A DNA stretch of 64,000 nucleotides from CAVXSP01 sp963724645 (GCA_963724645.1 CAVRVJ010000003.1:868001-932000); one strand, 5' to 3'; counted from the first letter of the stretch, positions 44,675 through 61,080 are shown. Program-made: numbers and translations. The notes: generated from the sequence alone by a model not told the origin.

Positions 44675-45829
44675 CTACTGAATCTTCCCGCTGAACGAGT
44701 ACATCACGCCGAAGCCGATCGACTGCTGATTGCCCTGCATGTTGCCTTCGTGGTTCAGGAACACGTGCTGATCGGACCAGTCGCCGCGGTACTCGACGCG
44801 CAGGATCAGGTTGTCCGAGCCTTTGAACTCGAGGGTCCCGGTAAACTCTTTGAGCTTCTGGGCAACCTGCGTTGCCGCGCCATCAGAATCGTTGAAGTAC
44901 TCGAACCGCGGGGAGACCGCGATGGTTTTGTTCGCCTGATACTTCAGATAGGCCGCGATCCCCTGCCAGGAAACGTCTGCCGTGCCGATGCGGTCCTTGA
45001 CGTAGTCGTAGTTGGCCGTGAAGCTGAGCGCAGAGGTCTGGGCGAACGAGGCGACGGTGTCCGAGAGATGCCGCCAACGGTGCTCCGAATCAGTGGTATC
45101 GGCCTGTTCCGGGCCGAACATGTAGTTCTCGATGATCGACAGCTTGCCCGACGGCTTGTACGTCAGCGAGGCCATCGTGGTCTTGCCGCTATTGTTTTCC
45201 ACGATGTCATTCCAGCCGTTCACGAGACCGCCCATGACGGTGAACTTCTCGTTCAGCCCGTAGGTCACGCGCACGCCGGAGTGGTAGTACGGAATCGCCA
45301 GTGCGAATAAGAGGCTGCGCGAGTAGTTCGCGTTGTCCTTGGCTTCGATGACTTCGGCTCCGGCGGGCGTCACGAACACGCCCGCATCGACTTGAAGGCC
45401 CTTGCCCGCCGGAGCGAGGTAGCTGGCGTACGCCTCCTGAATGTTGTGGTAGGGGACCCCTCCAGGCTCAGCGGAGTGAATAAAGTTCGAGCTTGCGGGA
45501 CCGAAGTTGAGCTTCAGCTTGAAGCCCACCCGGGAATCGGTGGTAGGAGCTTTCGTCAGCCAGAGTTCAGCCATGCTGAGTGCGAACTGACTATGCAGGG
45601 TGTCGAAGTTGCGGTAGGGGGCGCTGCCAGTCGGTTTCGTCGAGTAGTAATCGTAGTAGGTGTCCACGAGAGCGCCGATCTCCGTGCTCGCGGCCGCAGG
45701 GGGCGCTGGTGGGGGCGGAGGTGCCGCCGCCTGCGCAGCGGCCAGCCGAGGCAGAAGCACACAGACCGAACACATCACCACGGTGGAGAGTCCGAAGAAA
45801 CGGCGCGTGCTCGCCACAATACCCGTCAT
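44675..45829 (-). CDS. Outer-membrane beta-barrel porin (OmpL-like, BBP2 type)
   Basis: Intact 384-residue outer-membrane protein. A signal peptide (LSTVVMCSVCVLLPRLAAAQ) is followed by a Pro/Ala-rich spacer, then EIGALVDTYYDYYSTKP. After that come alternating beta strands with periplasmic turns (FGPASSNFIHSAEPGGVPY, YHSGVRVTYGLNEKFTVMG). It ends in a terminal aromatic strand SIGFGVMYSFSGKIQ. This matches the OmpL-like beta-barrel porin-2 family. A near-perfect sigma-54 promoter lies about 97 bp upstream, so expression is probably nitrogen-controlled together with the divergent amtB operon. Passage of ammonium or small nitrogen compounds is an inference. Confidence 0.85.
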   Translation of the reverse strand: MTGIVASTRRFFGLSTVVMCSVCVLLPRLAAAQAAAPPPPPAPPAAASTEIGALVDTYYDYYSTKPTGSAPYRNFDTLHSQFALSMAELWLTKAPTTDSRVGFKLKLNFGPASSNFIHSAEPGGVPYHNIQEAYASYLAPAGKGLQVDAGVFVTPAGAEVIEAKDNANYSRSLLFALAIPYYHSGVRVTYGLNEKFTVMGGLVNGWNDIVENNSGKTTMASLTYKPSGKLSIIENYMFGPEQADTTDSEHRWRHLSDTVASFAQTSALSFTANYDYVKDRIGTADVSWQGIAAYLKYQANKTIAVSPRFEYFNDSDGAATQVAQKLKEFTGTLEFKGSDNLILRVEYRGDWSDQHVFLNHEGNMQGNQQSIGFGVMYSFSGKIQ

Positions 45830-45925
45830 CGTCGCTGACCTCTCTAAGACTCGCGCCTCGCTACTGCGAGCGCGTGAAAAAAATCCGAGACCTCACGCTT
45901 GCGGCTCGGGACCAACGCTGAACGA

Positions 45926-45941
45926 AGCAAGTTGAGTGCCA
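45926..45941 (-). promoter_or_regulatory. Sigma-54 promoter of the porin gene
   Basis: On the minus strand TGGCACTCAACTTGCT matches the -24/-12 consensus (TGGCAC, 5 nt, TTGCT) at every key base, with the required 10 nt between GG and GC. Transcription should start near 45915, leaving a leader of about 85 nt before the porin ATG at 45829. Confidence 0.8.
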
Positions 45942-46142
45942 CGCGCACAAGACCTCCGTGGTCCTCGGAGACGCTGACGAGTCGCTGAGCATGAATCTCT
46001 GCCAGAGGCTGGAGAGGCGACATTAATGTCGAAAGGATCGGGCGATCGACGATTTCGGCGAAATCGGTTCGAAGGCTCGACGCCGACCAGTCCGATCCGT
46101 GACTCTCAGCGTGAAGCCTCGGCGCTCGAAGGACCGCGCTTT

Positions 46143-46159
46143 TGCGCACGGCCGGTGCA
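46143..46159. promoter_or_regulatory. Possible NtrC-like activator site
   Basis: TGCGCACGGCCGGTGCA resembles the 17-bp NtrC site of enteric bacteria: the right half CGGTGCA is one base from consensus and the left half TGCGCAC is weaker. It lies about 117 bp upstream of the plus-strand -24 element, within normal activator range. The likely activator is the sigma-54 regulator encoded at 53262-54815. Confidence 0.4.
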
Positions 46160-46274
46160 CATCAATGTCGCACGACCTTGTTGATTCTACATTTTTGTCT
46201 AATCTGATCTCGTTCGGCTTCCCGCCCAGCCTGGAAAACACACCTGAATCGCAAGAGAAAGAGAGACGTGCACT

Positions 46275-46290
46275 TGGCCTTCGGCTTGCA
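46275..46290 (+). promoter_or_regulatory. Sigma-54 promoter of the small-protein/amtB operon
   Basis: TGGCCTTCGGCTTGCA has GG and GC separated by exactly 10 nt, with TGGC and TTGCA cores. Transcription should start near 46301, giving a leader of about 36 nt with a good ribosome binding site before ATG 46337. Confidence 0.7.
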
Positions 46291-46336
46291 AAGGGTGGAA
46301 CGCGTACGCGTGCGTTCTTTTTTTTGGAGGTTCGTA

Positions 46337-46519
46337 ATGGCTTTTGCGGGACTCGTCGTGACGCTGGTCGGTTTTCTTCTCGCCGCCGGCAGTGTCGGCC
46401 TCATGACCGGCAATGCTGGGCGGCTGCTCCTCGTGCTGGTGGGCATTGCGATCAGCCTGTTCGGCATCATCGGTCTGATCAATCCGGCCTACCAGAAGAA
46501 TGCCGTGTGGAAGCGCTGA
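46337..46519 (+). CDS. 60-residue two-helix membrane protein preceding amtB
   Basis: Small inner-membrane protein with two hydrophobic helices (about residues 2-22 and 29-49) and a short polar end NPAYQKNAVWKR. The start is fixed by a strong ribosome binding site (GGAGG at 46326-46330) 6 nt before ATG 46337; a longer frame from 46268 includes the promoter and is not used. It lies directly downstream of the sigma-54 promoter and 31 bp before amtB, so it is the first gene of the ammonium-transport operon. Function unknown; it could modulate or assemble AmtB. Confidence 0.75.
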   Translation: MAFAGLVVTLVGFLLAAGSVGLMTGNAGRLLLVLVGIAISLFGIIGLINPAYQKNAVWKR

Positions 46520-46550
46520 CGTTCTGAAGGATTTTCGAGAGGACATGATG

Positions 46551-48199
46551 ATGAAAAAGGTGTTGCTCGCCTTGGTCGCTGTCTGTTCGTTGACATTCAT
46601 TGGAAGCGCGTACGCGCAGACGCCAACCCCGCCCGCCCCCAAGCCAATTACAGACGCGGATCTCAAGGGCGTGGCCGCGCCCAAGCCTGAGGACAAGGCC
46701 AAGGGCGATCCGGGCGGTACGCTGACCGGAACCGTGGCGGACATTCCCGTCAGTGATCCGAAGAAGGGCCTCACGATCGATGACCTGGTCAACACGGTTG
46801 GCCAGAACACGATCGCGATCAACTTCGTGTGGACGCTCGTGGCGGGCTTCCTGGTCATGTTCATGCAGGCCGGATTCGCCATCGTCGAAACCGGCCTCGC
46901 CCGGGCAAAGAACTCCAACCACACCATGATGATGAATTTCATGGTGTACGGCGTCGGCATGCTCGCCTACTGGCTGATCGGTTTTGCCATCCAGGAAGGC
47001 GGCGTGGGTGCGGTTGCGAACCTGGGCGGCACGGCACCACTCAACCACGAGGTCGCCCTGCATCTATTCGGCAAGGACTGGGGCCTCTTTGGCACACAGG
47101 GCATGATGCTCAGCGGCGCGACGTATGACGTCGGCGTCATGGTGATGTTCCTGTTTCAGATGGTCTTCATGGACACCGCTCTGACTATCGTCACGGGCAC
47201 GGCTGCCGAGCGGTGGAAGTACTCCGCGTTCATCATCTCGTCGTTCATCATGGGCGCCTTCATCTATCCCCTGTTCGCCAACTGGGCCTGGGGCGGCGGC
47301 TGGCTGGCGACGCTCGGCAGCAGCTACGGCCTCGGGCACGGCTACGCGGACTTCGCCGGCTCAGGCGTTGTTCACGCTGTCGGCGGCATCACGGCACTCG
47401 CGATGGCGATCATCATTGGGCCGCGCATCGGGAAGTTCACTCGTGACGGCAAGCCGAACACGATCCCCGGTCACGACATCGTGCTGGTCCTGCTCGGCTG
47501 CTTCATCCTGGCGTTCGGTTGGTTCGGATTCAACCCGGGCTCAACGCTGGGCGCAGCGACAAACGGCAACCTTCGCATCAGCTCCATCGCCGTCAACACC
47601 ATGTTGGCCGGAATGACCGGATCGTTTGGCGCGATGTACTACATGTGGATCCGCTATGGCAAACCTGACGCGTCCATGACCGGCAACGGGTTGCTTGCGG
47701 GTCTGGTGGCCATCACCGCGCCAAGCGGATTCGTCAATCCGATGGGTGCGGTGATCATCGGGCTCGTCGCCGGCGTGCTCGTCTGCCTGTCGTGCGAATT
47801 CGTCGAGCGCAAGATGAAGCTGGACGATGTCGTCGGCGCAATCTCGGTGCACGGCACGAACGGCCTCTGGGGCGTCATCTCGGTCGGCCTGTTCGCGGAC
47901 GGCAGGAGCAATTTCGCCGGCGCCTGGAATGGCGTTCCCGGTTCGGTGACCGGTCTCTTTTACGGCGACGCCGGGACAGCTCGTTGCGCAACTCATCGGT
48001 GTCGCGACGCTCGTCGGGTTCGTGTTCTCCTTCAGCTTCGTGCTCAACGCCATTCTCGAGGCCGTTTGGGGTCATCGCGTGGCTGCCAAGGTCGAGCTCC
48101 AAGGGTCTGGACATCCCGGAAATGGGCGCGCTGGGCTATCCCGAGTTCGTGCTCAAGGCCGAGGCGGTTCCCGCGTCCGAACTGCTGGCGGCCGGATAG
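46551..48199 (+). CDS. amtB: Ammonium transporter AmtB (frameshifted near 3' end)
   Basis: Trimeric inner-membrane ammonium channel with a cleavable signal peptide (KKVLLALVAVCSLTFIGSAYA) and a charged Pro-rich spacer. Eleven helices follow. The family signature GTAAERWKYSAF is present. The twin-histidine pore is represented by GSGVVHAVGGITAL and ISVHGTNGLWGV, and the TWIN-region NHTMMMNFMVYG is also present. Frame changes near 47975 and 48090 split the C-terminal helix and the tail, which ends PEFVLKAEAVPASELLAAG. ATG 46551 is preferred to 46545 or 46548 because its spacing from the AGAGGA site (46538-46543) is best. PII binding to the cytoplasmic face is known for this family. Confidence 0.93.
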
Positions 48200-48216
48200 A
48201 GAAGGCGAGGCTCGCG

Positions 48217-48742
48217 ATGATGTCCGAAGCCCTTGTGCTCAACGCCGCGCCGAAGTCGCTGACTTCGGCGCGGCGGTCGCTGCCTGTCCTTCCGTGGCGC
48301 GATCCGAAGACGGCGCCCCCGCAGGAGGTCGCCGCGCTACATCGATCATCTCGAACAGGCGTGCATCGCAAATCCGCAGTCGGCCGATCTGCGCACCTGC
48401 CTCGGGATGGCGTACGCCGTCAACCATGACGTCTACAAGTGCATGGACGCGCTCGAGGCGGCGACGACGATCGATCCCGGTCACTTCTGGGCGCAGCTCA
48501 AGTACGGCGAACTGCACCATCGCCTTCGCACGCTGCAGCGCGCCGAGGAGGAGACGCTCAAGGCGGTCGATCTCGCGGACACTCCGTGGCAACTCGCGAT
48601 CGCGCGCCGGCAATTGCAGGAGATCCGCAGCCTGCGGCGTCAGAGCGTGCGGGATGTCGCCTGGACGAAGCCGCTGACGACGCCGGCTCTCGTCCTGTCA
48701 GGAATGATGGTTCTGCTGTTCGCGGTGATGTTATGGAAGTAG
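48217..48742 (+). CDS. TPR-like protein with C-terminal membrane anchor (frameshifted)
   Basis: About 175 residues. The N-terminus (MMSEALVLNAAPKSL) is followed, after a frame change near 48330, by two or three tetratricopeptide-like helical pairs: YIDHLEQACIANPQSADLRT, CLGMAYAVNHDVYKCMDALE and FWAQLKYGELHHRLRTLQRA. A single C-terminal hydrophobic helix (LVLSGMMVLLFAVMLW) probably anchors it in the inner membrane with the TPRs in the cytoplasm. It follows amtB by 17 bp with a GCGAGG site before ATG 48217, so it may be part of the same operon. Function unknown. Confidence 0.65.
48244..48274 (+). other. Strong RNA hairpin early in the TPR gene
   Basis: GCCGCGCCGAAGTC and its perfect 14-bp complement are separated by only 3 nt, 27 nt after the start codon. 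It encodes APKSLTSARR, so it sits inside the coding sequence. A stem this stable next to the translation start could repress or attenuate expression of the gene after amtB. Confidence 0.6.
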
Positions 48743-48776
48743 CGAGGGGCCTGGGGACGAGGTCCCCGAGGACGTC

Positions 48777-50742
48777 ATGAATACCTGGAAGTACTTCGTT
48801 GGCTCCTGCATTCTGGCGGCCGGCGTCCTGATCAAGGTCGGCGTGCCGGTCGCCCCGATCGCGATCGGCATCGCCGGCGGCGGCCTATTGGAATTGGAAG
48901 CGTCTGGCATCGCGAGCCTGACCGGCGCGGACGCCGCGGCCATGCCGCCGTCACCTGCCGTTGTCATGCTCCCCGGCCGTGTGTTCGCGGCCGGCTGCGC
49001 CGCTGTCGCAGCGATCATCCTGCTGGTCGGCCGCGTCGCGCCGGCCTCGGTGTGGCTGCTTGCCACCGAGGTCTTCGCGACGATCCTCGGTCTGTTCGTC
49101 CTGGGATCCTTCAAATACCAGATTCACAAGAACGCGCTCACGTACGGAATGTTGCTTGTGATCGTGGCGACATTCTGCGTGCTGCCGACGTCACGGTGGC
49201 ACGCCGAAATCATCGAGCACGGCATCCTGGTTCTGGACGCGGCGGCATCTGCTGTCCTTCGCCGGGCTGGACGAGTTGATTCACCTCGACACGATGCTGT
49301 TCATCCTGGGGCTGACGTTCTTTGTCTCGGTCATCGCTCAGACACGGGTGCTCGAGGGCGTCACGCTGGCGCTGCTCCGCCGCAACAACGGGATCATTCT
49401 GCCGACGATCGTGGGGATCACCGCCCTCGTCGCCGTGGCCTCGGCCCTGCTCGGCGGCGTGTCCATGATCGGTCTGGCGATCAGGACGCTGGTGATCATC
49501 CTCATGCTGAGCGCCGCGCCAATTGCCTCGGTTCGCTACGCCGTGATGGTGTGCACCGCCGTCACGACGATCTGCGGTGTGTTCACGGCGTACGGAGAGC
49601 CTCCGAATCTGATTATGAAGTCGAACCTGTACCCGCAGCTGGGGAACTGGTTCTTCTTTCTGTACGGCGCGCCGGTTGCCATCGCGAGTTATCTGGTCAT
49701 CGCCTGGCACCTTCGGAAGCGGTTGGGCGGGCCACGCATCGACCTCGAGGCCATGGACGTCCTCGACGCCCGGGTCGCCGATGTTCGGTTCCTGCAGGCG
49801 ACCCGCCACGGCCAGGTATTCACGCCCGTGGAGTTCGTCGAAGGCCATGCGGCAGACCTGGAAGGCCGCGCCGGAGGAGTGATCGGACGCCTCCAGAACG
49901 GCGAGTCGCTCGGCCTGGCGCTCATTCATGAAGAGGTTCCGGAATCAACTCGCCGGATGCTCCTTGGCCACTATGTCAGTGAGGAACTCGCCGACGGTCT
50001 CGACCGTCACTACGAGTTCGACTCGATGGGCTTGTACGAGGACGCGTTCCTGGCGGAATTGTCGGTCGATGAGGTCCTGGCGGCCATGGCCCGAGTCCGT
50101 CGTCGCGCGCAATGGATCGGCGCCCTGGCGCTCGGGCCCTTCATCGCCGTCCTGATTCTCCATGGCGTCTACGACAAGGTGCCGCTCTTTCTCGCCTCAT
50201 TGGCAGGGTTTGCCGCGGCCCTGCCGGGCATCCTGCGAATGCCGCGAATGCGTCGCCTCGCGCTCGACGAAGCCCGGCTCGAATACGCCGAGTACGACTT
50301 CCTGTTTCCGCTCTTCCTCGCCATCACGCTGCTGACCAATGCCGGCTTTTTTGATGTGATGCAGGCGGTGATCGTGCGAGGAATCGCGACGCTCGGCCAG
50401 GGCCATATCGCGTTCGCACAGTTTCTCGGCAGCACCTTTCTTTCCGCGATCCTCGATAACAACATCGTGGCCGATTTCGCGTCGCGCGGCCTCCAGGGAT
50501 TGGACGCCAAAGTGCTTCAGTTCTTCGCCATGGCGCAGATCGCCGGCTATGCGCTCGGCGGCTGCTGGACGCACATCGGCTGCGCGCAGTCCGTTGTCGC
50601 CTACTCGTTCATCCAGCGCGACGTCGATGCGCGCTACACGCCCGTCCAGTGGATCAAGGAAATGACGCCGATCATCGTGCAGATCCTGATCGTCATCGGG
50701 CTGATGATCTACGCGGAGAACGCGCTCTTGCGCTGGTTCTGA
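48777..50742 (+). CDS. Ion transporter of the ArsB/NhaD/CitM superfamily (frameshifted)
   Basis: About 655-residue multi-spanning transporter. The N-terminal half has hairpin helices, with IHKNALTYGMLLVIVATFC leading to HLDTMLFILGLTFFVSVIAQ after a frame change near 49250. Typical superfamily segments are the GEPPNLIMKSNLY loop in FTAYGEPPNLIM, and near the C-terminus STFLSAILDNNIVADF and GGCWTHIGCAQSVVAYSF. A soluble insert of about 120 residues (roughly 49700-50120) lies between the two halves. The pattern is closest to the NhaD sodium/proton antiporters, but substrate is not proven. It follows the TPR gene by 34 bp. Confidence 0.75.
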
Positions 50743-50791
50743 CGCCGCGGCCGGCGGCCTGGTCATTTTTTCGTTTGAAGCTGGAGTTTCG

Positions 50792-50872
50792 GGAGGGGGA
50801 CGGGTTAGATTTCCACAGGAGGGGGACGGGCCTCGCCAGGGGTGAAGCCCTGGCGAGGCCCGTCCCCCTCCT
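50792..50872. repeat. GC-rich dispersed repeat with a perfect 25-bp hairpin
   Basis: A direct GGAGGGGGACGGG duplication (50791-50803 and 50818-50830) runs into a perfect inverted repeat. The arms are 50817-50841 and 50848-50872 (25 bp each) with a 6-nt loop. It fills the gap between the transporter stop and the S9 peptidase start, which is only 9 bp after the hairpin. It could be a terminator, a dispersed palindromic repeat, or both. There is no transposase. Confidence 0.8.
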
Positions 50873-50881
50873 CTCGTCCCC

Positions 50882-53234
50882 ATGCGACTCGCCTTCATTG
50901 CCGCTCTTGGTACGCTGGCCGTGGCCATCTTGCCGGCGGACACTGCGCCCCCGCGACAGGTCGCGTCGACGTTTCAACAGTTTCTGAGTCCGGCATCGCC
51001 GCAGGAGATCGCCGCCGCCAGACGCGTCGATCGGATCGCCTGGGTTGACTACCGGGAGGGACGCCGCAACGCCTACACAGCCGCCGCGCCTGGATTCATA
51101 CCCACGCGGCTGACGAACTTCGACAAAGACGACGGGGTCGACTTATCGGGCATTCGCATTTCCGACGACGGATCGACGGTCGTTTTCTTGCGAGGGACGG
51201 CCCCGAATCGCGAGGGCTGGTCCGCGAATCCGTCGGCGGATCCGAACGGATTCGAGCACGCCGTCTGGGCCGCGCGCACGGCGGGCGGCGCGCCTCCGAC
51301 CGGATCGGGCGCATGGCGCGTGGTGGACGCGACCAGCCCGGAGCTCGGACCGGACGGCTCCTCGCTGCTTTTCGTGAAGGACGGACAGATTTATCGAGCG
51401 CGCGTCACCCGAGGACCGCTGACCGCGATGGATCGCGGCGAGCGGCCCTTTATCAGAGAGTGGGGCACGCAGAGCGCGCCGAAATGGTCACCCGACGGCA
51501 GAAAAATCGCGTTCGTGAGCACGCGCACCGACCACAGCTTCATCGTCGTCTACGACGTGGCGTCGCGAACCGTGAAGTACATGTCCCCGAGCGTCGACTT
51601 CGATGCAACGCCGCTCTGGCTGCCAGACAGCAGGCATCTGATCTTCGTCCGCCGGCCAGGCCTGCCGTTCGGCCAGCAGAGTCAGCAAGGCGGAGCCGGC
51701 ATCGGACTGCCGGACGGTCCGGCCTTTCGAGGACCGCCGGAGCGGCCGGTCGCGCGCGGCGGGCGCGCTCAGGCAGCGCAGGCGGCGACCGACATCCGGT
51801 CAGCCGCAACCGCCATCAACAGTTCTCCCGGCCTGATGAATGCGGCGTTCAAAGGCGGCTATTCGCTGGGCGTCTGGAAGGCTGACGTCACGACAGGCGA
51901 CGCGCAGGAGATCTGGCACAACGAGCCGAACGATCAACTCGTGACGACGCTTGCCAACGCAAGACTCGCCGGCGACTATCTCGTATTTCCATTGGTCATC
52001 GCCGGCGCGGGGCGCGGGCGCGGAGGACGAACGGCGGGCGAAGGCGCTACCGCTCGAGGACCGGCGCCGCCAGTTGACGAGTGGGATCGTTATTACTCAC
52101 TCAACATCACGAGCGCGAACAGCCGGCCGATACTGCTGACAACAACTGATGGCCTCATCGAGGATTCAGACATCCGTCGCGGTGTCGGCCGATGGCAAGA
52201 CGTTCTACTACTGCACGAACGCGAAGGACATCGAACGGCGACATATCTGGGCCGTGCCGGTCGCGGGCGGGACCCCCACCCAAATCACGTCTGGCGAGGG
52301 CGTTGAGACTTCTCCCCTGCCACTCATGTCTGGCAAGTACCTTGCCACGCTCAGCGCCGATTGGAGGACACCTCAATCGCTTGGGATCTGGCCGGCCGGC
52401 GGCTGGAGGCGTGCGAGAGGATCGTCTTCCCGGCGTCGAGACCCGATTTCCCGACTGACGCGCACGTGAAGCCGGAGATCGTGATCACGAAAGCGGCCGA
52501 CGGAATCGAGATCCACAACCAGCTCTTCCTTCCCAGGGACATCAAGCCAGGCGAGCGACGCGCGGCGATCGTCTTCGTGCACGGCGGGCCTGCGCGGCAG
52601 ATGATGCCCGCGTACCACTACATGCAGTTCTACCACTGGGCTACGGCATCAAGAGTGGCTGGCCAGTCAGGGCTACGTGGTCATGTCGATCAATTACCGC
52701 AGCGGCATCGGCTACGGCCGATCGTTCAGGAACGCGCCGAATACCGGCGGCAGCGGCAACGCCGAATATCAGGACGTCGTTGCGGGCGGTAAGTACCTGC
52801 AGACGCGCGCCGACGTCGACTCCAATCGCATCGCGATTTGGGGCCTGTCGTATGGCGGTGTCCTCACCTCGCAAGCGCTGGCGCGCAACTCCGATATCTT
52901 CAAGGCGGGCGTCGATCTCGCCGGTGTCCACCTGTGGGGCAACTCGCTCGACCCGGAGAGCGTCTCGTACAAATCCTCAACCATCGGCGCGATCGACGGG
53001 TGGAAGTCGCCGGTGCTCCTCGTGCAGGGAGACGACGATCGCAATGTGGCGTTTCAGCAGTTGACCGGTCTCGTGCAGCTACTGCGGCAGCGCGACGTCT
53101 ACTACGAACTCATCGTGTTTCCGGACGATGTCCACGAGTCGCTGCTGCACAGCCGCTGGCTGTACACACTTCGCCGGATGGACACATTTCTCAAGAAGTT
53201 CCTGGCCGACGATGCCACGCCAGCTCGAAAGTGA
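50882..53234 (+). CDS. S9 family peptidase (prolyl oligopeptidase type), exported (frameshifted)
   Basis: Serine peptidase of about 780 residues. A signal peptide (LAFIAALGTLAVAILPADTA) precedes a TolB-like beta propeller (repeats such as PKWSPDGRKIAFVST and VSADGKTFYYCTNA) with a Gly/Arg-rich insertion near 51720-51800. The alpha/beta hydrolase domain has the catalytic Ser in IAIWGLSYGGVLTSQAL, the Asp in LVQGDDDRNVAF and the His in PDDVHESLLHSRWLY. Frame changes near 52180, 52370 and 52650. The start at 50882 lies just after a strong repeat hairpin, with no ribosome binding site visible. Confidence 0.85.
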
Positions 53235-53261
53235 CGTGCGCACTCAGCCAGTTGCCGATCC

Positions 53262-54815
<1,554 letters not shown>

Positions 54816-54871
54816 GGGCGGTGAGCTGGGTGCGCTGATCGACAAAAATGTCGGTCACCTGCACAACCATT

Positions 54872-56325
54872 CTATGCGACCGGCGCCGGAAGGTCCGACT
54901 CGCCCATCAAATAGAGGTCGACGCCGCGCGCCGCGCTTCGGCCCTCGGCGATCGCCCAGACGATGAGCGACTGGCCGCGCTGCATGTCGCCGGCCGTGAA
55001 GACGCCGGGCACGCTGGTCATCCATTGGTCGTCGCGCCAGACGTTGCCGCGATCGGTCAGCCGGACGTCCAGCGAAGACAGCAGCCCGTGACGCTCCGGG
55101 CCGGTGAACCCCATCGCCAGCAGCACGAGATCGGCGTCCAGCTCGAACGCCGTGCCGGGCACGGGCTCGAAACGCGTCCGGCCGTCCTCGCGCATCATCT
55201 CGCACGTCGACGGCGTGCAGCGTGGACACGCGGCCGTGCGCGTCGCCGCTGAACCGCTCGGTCGAGACGGCGTAGACGCCGCTCGCCGCCCTCCTCGTTG
55301 GCCGGGGACACGCGGAAGATGTTCGGCCACTCCGGCCAGGGATTGTCGTCGGCCCGCTCGCGCGGCGGCCGCGGCAGCAATTCGAACTGATGCACCGACC
55401 GGGCGCCTTGGCGATGCACGGTCCCCAGGCAATCGGCGCCGGTGTCGCCGCCGCCGATGATGACGACGCGCTTGCTCGGCCGCCGAGATCAACTCGCCGG
55501 CGGGAATCGTCGTCGCCTTCGCAGCGGCGGTTCTGCTGCGTCAGGTAGTCCATCGCGAAATGGATGCCCGCCAGCTCGCGCCCGGGCACGCTGCAGATCG
55601 CGGGGCGCGGTCGCGCCGCCCGCCAGCACGATCGCGTCGAAGCCGCGCTGAAGCTCGGCCACCGGCACGTTGCCGCCGATGTTCGCGTCCCGTGCGGAAG
55701 ATCGACGCCCTCGTCCTCGCAGAATGGCCAGGCGCCGATCGAGCACGCGCTTCTCCATCTTGAATTCGGGGATGCCGTAGCGCAGCAGTCCGCCGATGCG
55801 ATCGGCGCGCTCGAAGACGGTCACCAGGTGGCCCGCGCGGTTGAGCTGATCGGCGGCCGCCAGGCCCGGCGGGCCCTGAGCCGACCACCGCCACGCGCTT
55901 GCCCGTTCGCCTGGCCGGCGGCTGGGCCGTAATCCACCCTTCGTCGAACGCGCGCTCGATGATGGCGTTCTCGATCGACTTGATCGTCACCGGCGTCGTT
56001 GTTGATCGCGAGCACGCAGGATCCTTCGCACGGCGCGGGGCACAGGCGGCCGGTGAACTCGGGAAAATTGTTTGTCTCGTGCAGCCGATCGATCGCGTCT
56101 CGCCAGCGATCGCGGTAGACGAGATCGTTCCAGTCCGGAATCAGATTGCCGAGCGGACAGCCCTGATGGCAGAACGGAATGCTGCAGTCCATGCAGCGCG
56201 CGCCCTGATCGCGCAGTTCCTGCGCCGGGTACGGCAGGTACACCTCGCGCCAGTCGCGCAGACGCTCGCGCGACGGGGCGTATCGGCTGCTTGTGCGCGC
56301 TGGATTTCGATGAAGCCGCGTCGCC

Positions 56326-56333
<8 letters not shown>
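54872..56333 (-). CDS. gltD: Glutamate synthase small subunit (frameshifted)
   Basis: NADPH-oxidising subunit that feeds electrons to GltB, about 487 residues. The N-terminal 4Fe-4S cysteines are in GARCMDCSIPFCHQGCPLGN and GRLCPAPCEGSC. Two dinucleotide-binding folds follow: VAVVGSGPAG near residue 150 and a second one around 55450. It ends DLYLMGESDLPAPVA. The start is GTG 56333 (VGKATGFIEIQRAQ after one frame correction), overlapping the GltB stop by 8 nt. At least six frame changes. It is co-transcribed with gltB and probably with the sigma-54 activator downstream. Confidence 0.88.
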
Positions 56334-60976
<4,643 letters not shown>

Positions 60977-61080
60977 TCGACAGTTTATGACCTATACGCC
61001 CTGCAAATGGAAATTGAATTTTGTTATCCGAGCCATGCGTACAGGTTCTAGCGGCCAAATGCCAGTAGTCTGAGTCGACG

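Larger units (their letters stand above)
45830..46336. other. 507-bp divergent regulatory region (porin / amtB operon)
   Basis: No convincing gene lies here; open frames on either strand are short, and the only long one (minus strand 45844-46149) has no homology I recognise and overlaps the porin promoter. The region holds a sigma-54 promoter facing each way (minus 45926-45941, plus 46275-46290) and an NtrC-like dyad at 46143-46159. A small perfect dyad CGATTTC-GGC-GAAATCG also lies between about 46048 and 46066. The arrangement is that of a shared nitrogen-controlled divergent control region. Confidence 0.65.

Noticed and set aside
42041..45310. A 1089-residue open frame antisense to glnD and the porin gene
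   Set aside because: It mirrors codon bias of the high-GC genes on the other strand, has no recognisable domain, and would span two well-supported genes and their intergenic gap.
45844..46149. A 101-residue gene on the minus strand upstream of the porin
   Set aside because: It overlaps the porin sigma-54 promoter, has no ribosome binding site or family resemblance, and no hydrophobic or domain pattern.
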